DNA of 64,000 nt from Nemertoderma westbladi. Lineage: Eukaryota; Xenacoelomorpha; Nemertodermatida; Nemertodermatidae. Below are positions 1 to 11,027 of the stretch, piece by piece (positions within the stretch are counted from its first letter, which is position 1; each line of letters starts with the position of its first letter). Below the pieces are notes generated by a model. That model was not told the origin of the DNA, made no database searches, and was given only the letters and a program-made list of their open reading frames with translations. A program made the position numbers and the translations under genes. The stretch spans positions 1 to 64,000 of the forward strand of contig JAUCBJ010006768.1 of the NCBI GenBank assembly GCA_032718475.1, given 5' to 3'.

Positions 1-211
1 AAATTCGTATTTGTGTTTTTTGTAAGATTTTTGTGTTTATTTAGAGATTGTAATCTCAACCCGAATTGTACGTAATTTGTAGTATTAAGTAACTTAGGTA
101 AATTAGTATTATTTGTTTTAGTGTCCTGTACGTAACACTTCACTGAAAGCGCACCGCTTTGTGTAGTGATTACTCCCCAGAAATAATAACATTTATTTCA
201 AACATTAGATG
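1..211. repeat. Copy of a 200-bp sequence also found in the LTR-element leader
   Basis: This stretch matches 4612-4811 almost base for base, with a few substitutions and 1-2 base indels. Both copies stop at the same place (TTTATTTCA, then ACATT). Immediately after it, from about 211, a LINE endonuclease reading frame begins, so this is probably a piece of another element inserted into, or abutting, the LINE. The window starts inside it, so its left end is unknown. Confidence 0.75.
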
Positions 212-1265
212 TAGTTATTACACATTCTGACTGCACAGATCTGATTGACAGTCAATCTATAGATGTGGATTCTAATAATGGAATTATTTCCCGTCTCATT
301 CTATGTTAATTTAAATATTAGAAATCATTCATTGTATAGAATATGCAAGAAAACAAACCTGTCCATGACTGGAAGAATTGTAACTTAGATGTACTAACAA
401 ATGAATTGAACTGTTCTAATATCGTTGGTGTTTCACCATCTGAACTATATGACAGCTATAACCAAGTACTCGAACAAATAGCGGATATTGTGGATATTGA
501 TATTGTTTATATATTATAAAGGATATTGTGGCACCAAAACGCACTATAACTATTAAACCTAGACAAAAGAAACCTTGGTTCAATGCCGAGCTAAAACAAC
601 GAAAAAGACAAAGACGTAAACTAGAACGCAAATGGCATCAACTAAAGAGACCAGAAGCAAGAATTATTTACCGAAACTTTTGCAAAGAATACATAGAGTA
701 TTATAGTGAATGCAACAAATATGCCACCAACTACTATACCAACAAGCTTTCTACTGATAATGTCAGTGAACTATTTAAATTTGTGAAATCACTCTCCCAT
801 CAACAAGCGCCATTGCCTGAATCTCACTTTGATGAAGAACTTTCAAACAGGTTTGCTACATTCTTTGATGATAAAGTGAGAAGTCATAGGGACACTTTAA
901 GTAATATACAGCCTGCACTAGCAATAGCGTCACCAGCGGTTGTTACAAATATTCCTCCTTTGTGGTCAGACTATTACTTACCATCGGTGGATGAGACTAT
1001 AGATGCCTGGTACATACAACAAATATACTCATTCAAGTTTCACAAGACTGGGCACCACTTGTACACGAAGTTGTTATCGCATCGCTCAATTCTGGAGAAT
1101 ATCCACTGGCTGCAAAACAAGCCGTACTCAAGCCGGTGATTAAAAAGCAAAAACTCGACTCAGAAAATCTTAAAAACTTCAAAAAAAAAAATCACTCAGT
1201 TGAGACCGTACTATGTCGACTTCAAAACGACTTACTACACGTTCGTGGGGCCTTCGCGCAGCACG
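212..1265 (+). pseudogene. L2/CR1-like LINE relic, segment 1 (endonuclease end to early RT)
   Basis: Broken coding sequence of a non-LTR retrotransposon. Around 212-240 it reads like the end of an AP-endonuclease domain (DVVITHSD). From 344 a frame runs to a stop at about 520. From 528 to 1139 it reads as the basic linker between endonuclease and RT, with PWFNAEL and RRKLERKW motifs typical of L2/CR1 elements. After a frame change at about 1060-1100 it resembles the start of RT (GEYPLAAKQAVLKPVIKK). Stops and frameshifts show it is dead. The LINE continues at about 1864-1926 and again at 13078, interrupted by younger insertions. Family level is inferred from motifs only; the clade could be L2, CR1 or a relative. 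Confidence 0.75.
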
Positions 1266-1861
1266 AGGCCTAGTTATTAGATACAAATTAAAATTGAGCG
1301 ACTGTATCACAAAATCAGGTTTTGAGAAATTTACCCACACCACCAATCAATCAAAGAAAGGGGGACAGTACGTGTTCACCCCTTTTAATCCCCCCCCCCC
1401 CCACCCTTCCCAACCACCAATACATAACCGCGACATCTACCACCCACGGAAGGGTAGCACGAACTTATTTCCAATCGCACGTTAAATATGCAAAGCCAGG
1501 TGGTTTATAGGAATATAATAAACGCAGTACTCGTTTTCATTATAAGCCTCTTTGCGTTCGTCCTGTTTTGTATTTAAATATATTTCTTAAACGCAGGCTA
1601 GGACGATCTTTATAATAATAATAACTAGGGATGCGATCAATATGTGAAGCCAGGTGGTTTATATAATAATTTAGTCAACGCAGTACTCGTCTTCATTATA
1701 TGCCTCGTTGCGCTCGTCGCTTGTCCTGTTTTGTCATAAAATATTTTTCCTAAACGCAGACTGACGATCTTTATACAGTTATAACTATGCGAAGTTTCGA
1801 AACTGTGCGAGTAACTGCTGATACATCTATGTGGAGATGTGTGATATGTGGAGATGTGTGA
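1266..1861. other. Unclassified insertion inside the LINE, with an internal tandem duplication
   Basis: This block separates two parts of the LINE reading frame, so it is probably an insertion, although the exact ends and any TSD were not resolved. It holds a poly-C tract (about 1389-1403) and a diverged direct duplication of about 155 bp (about 1488-1640 and 1645-1795). Each unit contains AACGCAGTACTCG and GACGATCTTTAT. A short GATGTGTGATA repeat closes it near 1835-1863. No coding potential was seen. Confidence 0.45.
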
Positions 1862-1863
1862 TA

Positions 1864-1926
1864 CAACGCCAACGCATCTTAATACTTCTTGGCCAATCGG
1901 CTGCTTTTGATTTGGTTGACAGTGAC
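1864..1926 (+). pseudogene. L2/CR1-like LINE relic, segment 2 (RT motif A)
   Basis: A short piece of the same LINE that carries RT motif A (SAAFDLVD) and stops at the hAT insertion. The 8 bases ACAGTGAC at 1919-1926 recur at 13070-13077. Across the joint the frame continues directly into SDILLERL at 13072. The continued reading frame plus the duplicated target make the interruption certain. Confidence 0.85.
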
Positions 1927-1939
1927 TAGGGATGTCCCG

Positions 1940-3137
1940 TGTAAAAGCTTTTGCTGAATTGTCCGGTTATTTTTCCTTATTTTTCCCGTAAAATACTCTG
2001 TAGTTGGTTTACCAGGCATAAAAAGGCCGTGTCCTTGCTGTACTGGTGTTTTAGCGGACATAAAAGCTATTTCTTCTGTATTTGTACTTTAGAGGACATA
2101 ATCCGTAATTCCGTGACGTAAAAGCTCGATACTCTTGAAAACAGTGTCGCTACCATGACGACGGCTAGCAGCTGATATTGCCACGTCGACGTTTCTTTGT
2201 TTCTTTGTTCTCTCGTTGTTCAGGTTGACCAATCAGAGCGTTTGTTGTCTCTGTGTTGGAGGTGTATACAGAAACTCAGTAGTTCAGTGTTATGTTTTGC
2301 CCAGAGCCTAAGAACCGGCTTTTGGCACCTCCGTGTTTTCAGTTTTTAGTCCTACACTAGTAGGCTTAATTATAAGGACATATATCCGTTATCTGATGTC
2401 TGATCACTGCATTTATCACAACATAACATACCATACCTAATCAAACAACCTGTGCATACTTTATATTGTTATACTGCTATTTACTGTCGGTTCTTCATAA
2501 TATGGTTGATGAATTATTATATTTGGAATAACGACAAATAACCCCGAAAACCCAATATTCTTGATATACCGAAGGTAAGAGAGAAGGGTTACAGATAAAT
2601 GATTGCGACCTATGTTGAGTGGTTTGAAGTGAATCTAATGTTATTTGATAGACCCTACATGATTCGGTCCGTGTTCCTTTTATATGTGACTAAAATCAGT
2701 GAAGATCGGCAGATCAGTGTGCAGTATTGTGCAGCATTGTGTATGAGTGAGACTGATAACGAAGCATTTCCTAAAGAATGCGCCATATATGTGAATTGTA
2801 ACTAAGCCATATCGTTGTGAGTAGTTTAAGTCATAACTCTGTTTATATAGATAGAGCGCCACGTCCTAAAGGAACTGTTAATATTTCCCGAAGGTGAATA
2901 ATATTGTCAGAGATTATATAATACTGTCAGTCGAATAATACATTAGGCTTACATAGCAATAAAATTAAGCCGTCGAACCCAATCTCCTGGGTATATCCAA
3001 CGGGTGAATGATCGCGCACAGATTGGTTTCGACTAGTGTAGTGAATTAAATACTTGTCATAGGCTAAAGGTGATTTATTATCTAGAAGACATCCTAATTT
3101 GGCGGGTTAAACTGCCAAAGGTCTGAAAGCACGAACA
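1940..3137 (+). repeat. 5' LTR
   Basis: 1198 bp, TG...CA termini, matching 9830-11027 with a handful of substitutions (for example CGGTT/TGGTT near 1963 and GCACGAACA/GCGCGAACA at the end). It should hold promoter and polyadenylation signals, but I could not assign them with confidence. A small frame at 2599-2805 recurs in the other LTR simply because the LTRs are copies. Confidence 0.9.
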
Positions 3138-3189
3138 ATAACGGATATAGCTTCTTTATTGCAGTAAGCAATAAAGTTGAAAGTACCGG

Positions 3190-3330
3190 TCAACCGGTAA
3201 ACCTGAACGGTCCATCTGTAGGTCAGTAGGCCCAACTGCCAGAACCGGTACTGCCGTAGGCCCGTAGGTCCAACTGCCAGAACCGGTACTTCTGTAGGTC
3301 CGTAGGCCTAACTGTCCTAACCGGTACTTC
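3190..3330. repeat. Short tandem repeat in the retrotransposon leader
   Basis: About three diverged units of roughly 38 bp sharing CAACTGCCAGAACCGGTACT and GTAGGTC(C)GTAGGCC words. Non-coding. Confidence 0.6.
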
Positions 3331-3496
3331 CGTATAAGTACAGCAGTATTATTCGATTTGATTATATATGCCGGTAGGTCTTAATAATTAATCGGGGACG
3401 CCTGGTTTTTATTGAGATTTTACTTATTTCTGTCAAGTTTTATTTGTTTGTAGGCCAGTATTGAACAGAAGGCGTGTAAGCCTGATCAGATTGTGC

Positions 3497-4072
3497 AGAC
3501 AATTTGTAGGTTGAGCTGTTGTCTGATTGCTGTTAGGTCCGAACGGATTGCAGTGTGTGTAGATCACCTGTCCGATTAAGTACGGTTAGGAAGTAGGGGC
3601 AGCGAATGCTGTAAGGTAAACCCCCAACTAAAGAATAAGTCGTACTACTGGGTTAGAACGCATACTCCCTAATCATTTCGGAGTCTGCATGTCCTGTAGT
3701 TTATTTGGGCTTGAGAGTAGTCTGCCATCGTTTAGTCTGTACTTTGTTTGTGTAAGTCTGTACGGGTAGCGTATAATTTTATTTAGATAATTTGTAGGCT
3801 GGATAGTTGTCTGGCTGTTATTAGGTCTGAGCGGATTGCAGCGTGTGTAGATCACTTGTCCGATAAAGAACGGTTAGGAAGTAGGGGCAGCGAACGCTGT
3901 AAGGTAAACCCCCAATTAAAGAATAAGTCGTACTACTGGGTTAGAACGCATACTACCTAATTATTTCGGAGTCTGCATATACCGTAGTTTGTTTAGGCTT
4001 GATAGTAGTCTGTCAGTGTTCGGTCTGCATTTTGTTTGAGTAGTTTGTACGCGTAGCGTAATATTTATTATT
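3497..4072. repeat. Tandem duplication of about 288 bp in the leader
   Basis: Two consecutive copies (about 3497-3784 and 3785-4072) share long blocks, including GTGTGTAGATCAC and GGTTAGGAAGTAGGGGCAGC. They are diverged by about 10%, so older than the LTR pair. No coding potential was seen. Confidence 0.75.
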
Positions 4073-4611
4073 CAGAGTTTATGCGATTATCCGCAACATT
4101 CATTCCCCAAGTTTGTTCCTACAGTAATTGTGTTTGTTATACATACCGCTATAGTTAAATTAACCCCGGTACTACACGGGCTGCTTGGCGTAGGTAAAGA
4201 CTGGTGATTTTGTGCATCGGTCACTCCAGCAGATGCCGTGGTTCTTTTAGCTGTTCAAGTATATTTAACTACAGATTATATGTTATACAAGTACTCGTAC
4301 CTAATTTAGGGTTTAGTGTACAGTGCTTTCCGAAAGTAATTAGTAGGCATTATATTTGTGTTGTAAAGTGGTTGATAGGCACGTTCGATTAGCTCTATTA
4401 ACTTCTAGGTAGGAACACTCCGTGATACATAACGTAGTACCTGTAGCGATACGGCTATAGGTCGTCAGGCGGTGGTATTTTCCTATCTGGACAACGCAGT
4501 GTACTTACTACTACTTATTATTTCAAATACCGCAGTACCCTGTCCGTTGTAATAACCAGATTCTAACCCTTTGTTAGACTGGTTTGTAGACTTCTTGTAA
4601 AATTACCCTAA

Positions 4612-4811
4612 AAATTCGTATTTGTGTTTTTGTAAATTTTTGTGTTTATTTAGAGATTGTAATCTCACCCGAATTGTACGTAATTTGTAGTATTAAGTAA
4701 CTTAGGTAAATTAGCATTATTTGTTTTAGTGTCCTATAAGTAACACTTCACTGAAAGTGCACCGCTTTGTGTAGTGATTACTCCCCAGAAATAATAACAT
4801 TTATTTCAACA
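4612..4811. repeat. Leader segment repeated at the window's left edge
   Basis: Matches 1-211. It lies upstream of the Gag frame and is neither an LTR nor part of one, because the LTR pair is fully defined elsewhere. It may be a separate small element carried by the retrotransposon. Confidence 0.7.
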
Positions 4812-4984
4812 TTGACAAAACCCATTAAACGGGTATATATATATTATAAATCAAATCTAACGATTTATAAATAGTAGGCCTACCATACAACCATTAGGTC
4901 TCAATATCAGTTGGATTACTGCTCAAATAACGGTAATAAAGTAAGTAAAGTAACCAAGTAACCCTTGAAATTCAGAAATTCAGT

Positions 4985-5395
4985 TATTTAAAATAATTGA
5001 TATACCGGTATTTACAATAGGCTTATTATATTTATTTCTATAAATTTTAGGTTGAAATCATACCGGTATTCTGTAATTAATTCTAGTTTGTAATTATACT
5101 TATATATATACACTATAAGTGTAACCTGCATACCGGTATTTACGATAGGCCTATTATCTTTATTTCTATAAATTTAGGCTGAAATTATACTGGTACTTAT
5201 AATTAATTCTAGTCCAGAATTATATATACTACAAACTGTAAGCTGTATACCGGTATTCCCGATAGGCCTATTATATATTTATATATATTTGTGCTAAAGT
5301 TATACCGGTATTCTGTGATAAACCTAGTCTGTAATAATAGTTATATATACTATAAGCATACCGGTATTCTAATATATTATATATACCACGCTACA
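4985..5395. repeat. ACCGGTA-rich tandem array before gag
   Basis: About three diverged units of roughly 130 bp, each with ATACCGGTATT twice, TAGGCCTATTAT and AATTCTAGT(C/T)TGTAAT. The array ends about 110 bp before the Gag start codon. Confidence 0.65.
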
Positions 5396-5502
5396 CTGAG
5401 TAGTAGTACCGGTAATTAATTACTAGGCTAGCAGTTAATACTGAGTTACTAGACTTGCTCAGACTGTAATACAGCAGTAGACATTCAACTGTACACATAA
5501 GC

Positions 5503-7332
5503 ATGTCTGACGCAAAGCAGAACCTGTCAGACAGTCTACTAGATACAACCGAGAGCGAAGTGACAGCAGAGAAACCGCATAAGAGGGATGCCATTGACAT
5601 TTATCTGTCAGACTATCAGCGTTTTTTGGGAGATGAAGAGTTGAGGAGAAGGCTAGAGGGACTTAGCCCTAATAGCGAAGGAGCCAAACTTGTGTTAGAT
5701 GCGATTGATGTGGATAGGTTAGCGGCGAACCAAGCTAAATTCGATGAACAACTCCGCATCGCTAGAGAAAAGGAAGAACAAGTAAGGAAAAAACGTATAG
5801 AAGATAGAAAGACAGCAGCAGCGGCAGTGGCAGCGGCAGAAGCGGAAAGAAAGGCAGCAGAGGCAGTGGCAGAGGCAAAAGCGGCAGCTGCAGCAATAAA
5901 AGCGGCAGCGGCAGAGGCAAAAGCGGCAGCAGCAGAAGCGGAAAGAAAGATAGCAGTGGCAGAAGCAGAACGGAGGGCATCTGAAGAGACAACCCAACTA
6001 GAGTTGGAAAATCTTCAAGAGAGGCAAGATAACTTTAATAAACAGTTAACAGCTAGTAATATGCAGATGATGAATCGATCTACTCCCAAACGACAAGGTT
6101 ATACATCATCTGAGGAAGGCGATACCACCGACACTGAAGGCGGAGGAAATCGATCCCACCTAAGCAGACGTAAAAGAACATTCCACCGTCAGAAATTGCC
6201 TGATTTGCCCCCAGCTGTTAGAAGGCAACTAAATAACACCAACTTAGAGAGTACAGAACCCACAGACCAAATAATTACAATAGAAAGACTCCCTACTATA
6301 GTAGATGAGCCTGAAATAAGTAGGCCTGTTCTTGAAATCACCCCTTCGGTAATAGATACACCTGTGCTCCCTGAAGCTACCTATAAATTCCCTCTGCATA
6401 GCACTAAGCTACCTATGCCCCGTAGAACTGCCCAGGAGACAGTTCAGGTCCTGGACCCCGAGCGAAATATTCCAAATTTGTCGCCCGTTGTCCCTCGTCT
6501 GCCCGCTACGACGTTGGCGGATCCCGTTTCGGCGGTTGATTGGGTAGACGAGAGACGGCGGGGGATGGATATTCTCCTCGGAGAGATGAAGGAGAATCGG
6601 ATACGCTCCTCCCAACAGGTCCGAGAGTTGGAAGGGACTGTCCAACATTTAAAGGGAACAGTGAGGGAAAGTAAGTTAGAGTTGCAAGAAGTGCAGCAAA
6701 ATATCGCGCTAGAGCGCGATAAATTAGTAAATTTACAAAAGGGTATACCACCACCCCCTGTAACAATGTGTCAACCCGTTAGGTCTGAAGTATCTCATGC
6801 GCAAGGTGTGGAGCCTACATGCATTTATACTGCTAGCGAAGTAGAAACTCCTATAATGAACCCTATTAAGGGTAATTATATACCTGTTGATAATGACATT
6901 CCCTATAGAACTGATCATAATCCGAGAAATTTATATACCGATAACTCGATATTAAATAACACGATGGCCCAAGAAAGTTTTACGCGTCAAATGGCTAGAA
7001 CCGAAGCCCGGCAAGCGGTAAAGGTGGGAGAGATCGTCAAGTTCAATGGAGATGAGATGAAATGGTTACCTTTTAATGAATATTATAAAGATAACATACA
7101 GAACTCTGTACTATCTAACGGAGAGAAACTTAGATTCCTCATCGAATGTTTGGAAGGACCTCCCAAGTCAATGGCGTTAAAATTTATTGGACATCCAGAT
7201 GGATTAAGACAAGTTTGGGATACACTAAACATCAGGTATGGTAATAGGACTAACATAGCTAGGTATTTATATGCGAAATTAATGGCGCCCCGAAAGTTTC
7301 TTAGCAGCGGGATTATAGACTTAGGATTATAG
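5503..7332 (+). CDS. Gag-like protein of the LTR retrotransposon, DUF1759-type
   Basis: 609 residues, starting at ATG 5503, the first good start after the repetitive leader. Residues about 75-185 form an Ala/Glu/Lys-rich coiled coil built of near-repeats of KAAAEAERK. The middle (about 185-480) is Pro/Thr-rich and low in structure, with a second short coiled coil near 370-410. Residues about 505-600 resemble the DUF1759 Gag domain of BEL/Pao elements: a KFNGDEMKW start, GEKLRFLIECLEG, and WDTLNIRYGN. There is no CCHC zinc knuckle and the frame stops soon after this domain, where an autonomous BEL/Pao element would run on into protease and RT. Presumed role is assembly of virus-like particles in the cytoplasm. 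The open frame fits the young age of the element. The family assignment is inferred from motifs. Confidence 0.75.
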   Translation: MSDAKQNLSDSLLDTTESEVTAEKPHKRDAIDIYLSDYQRFLGDEELRRRLEGLSPNSEGAKLVLDAIDVDRLAANQAKFDEQLRIAREKEEQVRKKRIEDRKTAAAAVAAAEAERKAAEAVAEAKAAAAAIKAAAAEAKAAAAEAERKIAVAEAERRASEETTQLELENLQERQDNFNKQLTASNMQMMNRSTPKRQGYTSSEEGDTTDTEGGGNRSHLSRRKRTFHRQKLPDLPPAVRRQLNNTNLESTEPTDQIITIERLPTIVDEPEISRPVLEITPSVIDTPVLPEATYKFPLHSTKLPMPRRTAQETVQVLDPERNIPNLSPVVPRLPATTLADPVSAVDWVDERRRGMDILLGEMKENRIRSSQQVRELEGTVQHLKGTVRESKLELQEVQQNIALERDKLVNLQKGIPPPPVTMCQPVRSEVSHAQGVEPTCIYTASEVETPIMNPIKGNYIPVDNDIPYRTDHNPRNLYTDNSILNNTMAQESFTRQMARTEARQAVKVGEIVKFNGDEMKWLPFNEYYKDNIQNSVLSNGEKLRFLIECLEGPPKSMALKFIGHPDGLRQVWDTLNIRYGNRTNIARYLYAKLMAPRKFLSSGIIDLGL

Positions 7333-7334
7333 AT

Positions 7335-7650
7335 CTGTTAAACCCTTTGACCATCTGTAATTCTAGTCGATTAAGATATCGTGGCACCCACCGATATACT
7401 TGAAAGACAAATTCTAGAATCAGTGGTTAACGTCCCCAGACAAGTTCTGGAATAAATCGGTGCCCATCTCAAATATTAATTATTTAATATTTGCAAATCG
7501 AATAAATCAAAATCTGTAAAATTCAGATCCTTCAACAATTCTAGTCAATTAATATATCGTAGCATTTACCGATATTCTTAAAAAAGACAATTGTCATAGA
7601 ATTAAGGATCTTGTGTCCCTAGACATGTTCTAGAATCAAAATATGTCCAT
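7335..7650. repeat. Diverged tandem duplication after gag
   Basis: Two units of about 165-190 bp share ATTCTAGTC(G/A)ATTAA, ATATCGT, CCGATAT and GTCCC(C/T)AGACA. The stretch 7333-8290 holds many stops and no recognisable pol remnant. Confidence 0.55.
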
Positions 7651-8466
7651 TTAATTACCAAATAATAAAATTTCAGGGAATAAATTTAAATTCATGCCTT
7701 TTAATGAATTTAATAAATTGCCATTTTTACGCAATTTATAAAGTTCCCAAAATTCCATTAATTAATAGATCAAGGGAGCGGAGATTTATCTTATTATGCC
7801 TATGAGTGTGCGAAAGTCTCCCAAACATAGTCAATAGCCGATAAAATTCATAAAGTCATGTATAAAACCGAACATTGACTATTAAAGAATTACTATTAAA
7901 TAACATCCCAGATCTGTATGCATTGGAATTACTCTAATTCTACCGCTAGCTTTGCATAATGTCACCATAGCAACAACCACGCTAGAATTAGAATTGAGTT
8001 AAAAGAACAATAGAAAGCTTGTCCCATTGAATAGCATAGGGAATAAATAGTGCACTGATAGTATCCAAGGATACATAATAATACAGCGACATTCTGGAAG
8101 GCATTGACTAACGGACAAGTGACCCGAGTGTGTGTAATTTGTGACAAGTTGTGTGTGTGGTATTTGTGAGTTTATAGGCGAATGTTACTACTAAGGTGTG
8201 TTTACAGTAGCTAGTCGCAATCGTAAAAGTAACCTAACTCTCCAAGGAAAACCTGAAGTACATCTAAGCCTTTGGGACGGACAGTCGAGTGACTTGTGCC
8301 GGTTGTCGTTGTCGTTGTGCGGCTACGTCGTTGGCGAAAGTACAGCGGCGACGACACATCGGCGCTGAGGATCTCGTACTGTCCGGGGGTTGATTGGGTA
8401 GGCAGCGACGCCCGCTCGCCTAAATATAAACTCATTATAATATGGATAAACTCATATATAGCAGAT

Positions 8467-8772
8467 ATGACGGAGTTGATAGAAGATGGTCTTAGTATCG
8501 GGGAGCGATATACTCTACTTTTACAAGCGTTTGTTGATAGCTTAATACGCGGTGACGTTAGTCCAACTGCTGCGGAGGACGATGGTCGTTATATCGAACC
8601 GCCAATGTCCCAAGAGCAGCTCTCGCGAGAGTTGGACTATAGAAAATTCGCTGCTCGATATATGCAGCGTAATGGTACGTATATGGGCTTCTTAACTACT
8701 GGTCATCCTATCGATTTATACAATACGGACTCTGTCGACTATATATCCTGCCCAGCGGAGTCGGAACCATAA
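8467..8772 (+). CDS. Small hypothetical ORF in the LTR element
   Basis: About 101 codons from ATG 8467 (the open frame reaches back to 8296, but that part is low complexity). Begins MTELIEDGLS and ends AESEP. It is acidic, with no membrane segment, Cys/His cluster or catalytic motif that I recognise. Its place, downstream of gag where pol should be, makes it a possible accessory product or chance ORF. No function is assigned. Confidence 0.25.
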   Translation: MTELIEDGLSIGERYTLLLQAFVDSLIRGDVSPTAAEDDGRYIEPPMSQEQLSRELDYRKFAARYMQRNGTYMGFLTTGHPIDLYNTDSVDYISCPAESEP

Positions 8773-9547
8773 ACTGAAATTCGAATGCGAAAATTATATT
8801 CGAAATCGACTCGAAAGAAAAGACACTAAAGAAACAAATGGACGCGGTAACTCCAACGTATATTTGGAATTCTTGATAGAAGCATTGTAACAACAAATAA
8901 ATATCACCCGCGTTTACCTTACCAGACGTGCGTCTTTGGTATTATTACGATAAATGCCCTAGACCCAACTAATAAACGGAAAGACATAAACATCCACGGA
9001 AACCGAAACTTGTTGACGTATCACCTATGCTCACTCGGCTCGAACGATCCTGGAGTAAACCTACGATCAGAGTCCCGGAATACTCGGTCAAACCTCCTCA
9101 TTCCTTAGTTGGACCTCAGACCTGCGATCCTGGTGGTGTCGCGGATCCTCGCGGACTGTATTCACTGCTCAAAGATCTAGTGCTACCCTAACAATTAATC
9201 GGTAACACTCCGACAGTGATTTCTAGCTAGCCGCCCATCTTACCTAGCCGGATTGTGACGCGGACACCTAATATCACTATCCAACCGTATGGTCGTCCCC
9301 GTTTAACGCGATACAACCCCTCATCAAGGTGAAGGAGAGCTTTGTATGAAACGAGTTAAACGCTATTCTATAAAGATCAAAAGAGAAACCTGCGTTTGTT
9401 CAGATAAACGTAAGTTATAACAGTAAGTCCAATCGATAAACGAATTGGCCTTATCTCAATTCGATTGGGAAATCCAGAATCTCTAAGAAGTTATCGAACT
9501 TGGACGATCCTATTCTCTGCGAGAGTTTTGGATGAACGTATCCAGCT

Positions 9548-9751
9548 ATGAGCGGAGGAAAATCAGCTCGAGGAGAAGCATATCGAAACGGCAGATACCT
9601 CGACCACAATCCTACACCTTCTGATGCAATCATATTGCACCCTTCACCCAGGAGTTATGGCCCTCCTAGTAAAGTGGCTCCCCCCAAAGAGAAAAAGACT
9701 CTTGCTAGCCTCAAAAAACTGCGTAAACGCCGTCTGCGTAAGAAAGACTAA
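9548..9751 (+). CDS. Small basic ORF near the 3' LTR
   Basis: 67 codons, starting at ATG 9548 and ending with a strongly basic tail (KKLRKRRLRKKD). It lies 78 bp before the 3' LTR, where the C-terminus of a polyprotein would normally be. It could be the remnant of a deleted pol end or a chance ORF; nothing in it is diagnostic. Confidence 0.2.
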   Translation: MSGGKSARGEAYRNGRYLDHNPTPSDAIILHPSPRSYGPPSKVAPPKEKKTLASLKKLRKRRLRKKD

Positions 9752-9821
9752 CTGTTTAGAGTATCTTTATGTTTTAGAAACTGTGATTTTTATATTTTAT
9801 AGACTGAAAATCCCATTTTCT

Positions 9822-9829
9822 GGGAGCGG
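9822..9829 (+). other. Polypurine tract
   Basis: GGGAGCGG lies directly before the TG of the 3' LTR, the position of the plus-strand primer in LTR retrotransposons. It is short and contains one C. Confidence 0.6.
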
Positions 9830-11027
9830 TGTAAAAGCTTTTGCTGAATTGTCTGGTTATTTTTCCTTATTTTTCCCGTAAAATACTCTGTAGTTGGTTT
9901 ACCAGGCATAAAAAGGCCGTGTCCTTGCTGTACTGGTGTTTTAGCGGACATAAAAGCTATTTCTTCTGTATTTGTACTTTAGAAGACATAATCCGTAATT
10001 CCGTGACGTAAAAGCTCGATACTCTTGAAAACAGTGTCGCTACCATGACGACGGCTAGCAGCTGATATTGCCACGTCGACGTTTCTTTGTTTCTTTGTTC
10101 TCTCGTTGTTCAGGTTGACCAATCAGAGCGTTTGTTGTCTCTGTGTTGGAGGTGTATACAGAAACTCAGTAGTTCAGTGTTATGTTTTGCCCAGAGCCTA
10201 AGAACCGGCTTTTGGCACCTCCGTGTTTTCAGTTTTTAGTCCTACACTAGTAGGCTTAATTATAAGGACATATATCCGTTATCTGATGTCTGATCACTGC
10301 ATTTATCACAACATAACATACCATACCTAATCAAACAACCTGTGCATACTTTATATTGTTATACTGCTATTTACTGTCGGTTCTTCATAATATGGTTGAT
10401 GAATTATTATATTTGGAATAACGACAAATAACCCCGAAAACCCAATATTCTTGATACACCGAAGGTAAGAGAGAAGGGTTACAGATAAATGATTGCGACC
10501 TATGTTGAGTGGTTTGAAGTGAATCTAATGTTATTTGATAGACCCTACATGATTCGGTCCGTGTTCCTTTTATATGTGACTAAAATCAGTGAAGATCGGC
10601 AGATCAGTGTGCAGTATTGTGCAGCATTGTGTATGAGTGAGACTGATAACGAAGCATTTCCTAAAGAATGCGCCATATATGTGAATTGTAACTAAGCCAT
10701 ATCGTTGTGAGTAGTTTAAGTCATAACTCTGTTTATATAGATAGAGCGCCACGTCCTAAAGGAACTGTTAATATTTCCCGAAGGTGAATAATATTGTCAG
10801 AGATTATATAATACTGTCAGTCGAATAATACATTAGGCTTACATAGCAATAAAATTAAGCCGTCGAACCCAATCTCCCGGGTATATCCAACGGGTGAATG
10901 ATCGCGCACAGATTGGTTTCGACTAGTGTAGTGAATTAAATACTTGTCATAGGCTAAAGGTGATTTATTATCTAGAAGACATCCTAATTTGGCGGGTTAA
11001 ACTGCCAAAGGTCTGAAAGCGCGAACA
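9830..11027 (+). repeat. 3' LTR
   Basis: Same length as the 5' LTR (1198 bp) and full length. It ends GCGAACA and is followed by the target duplication TCCCG, after which hAT sequence resumes. Confidence 0.9.

Larger units (their letters stand above)
1940..11027 (+). mobile_element. Complete gag-only LTR retrotransposon, BEL/Pao-like
   Basis: A 9088-bp element bounded by two 1198-bp direct repeats that start TGTAAAAGC and end GAACA, and flanked by the 5-bp duplication TCCCG (1935-1939 and 11028-11032). A purine-rich tract ends directly at the 3' LTR. The LTRs differ at only about five positions by eye, so the insertion is young. The internal region (3138-9829) has a long leader with tandem repeats, a Gag-like ORF (5503-7332), and then about 2.5 kb with no RT, protease or integrase. 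Five-base TSDs and a DUF1759-like Gag domain suggest BEL/Pao. No convincing primer-binding site was recognised after 3137. It is probably mobilised in trans. Confidence 0.88.

Noticed and set aside
2599-2805. 68-codon ORF, found again at 10489-10695
   Set aside because: It is duplicated only because it lies in both LTRs; no coding signature.
1-4811. First reading of 1-211 and 4612-4811 as a pair of 200-bp LTRs, or of 1940-4808 as one 2.9-kb LTR
   Set aside because: The 1198-bp repeats at 1940 and 9830 have TG/CA ends, equal length, a polypurine tract and a perfect 5-bp TSD, which fixes the true LTRs.
5719-5997. Cys- and Leu-rich antisense ORFs opposite the gag coiled coil
   Set aside because: Shadows of the GCA/GAA-rich coding sequence of gag.
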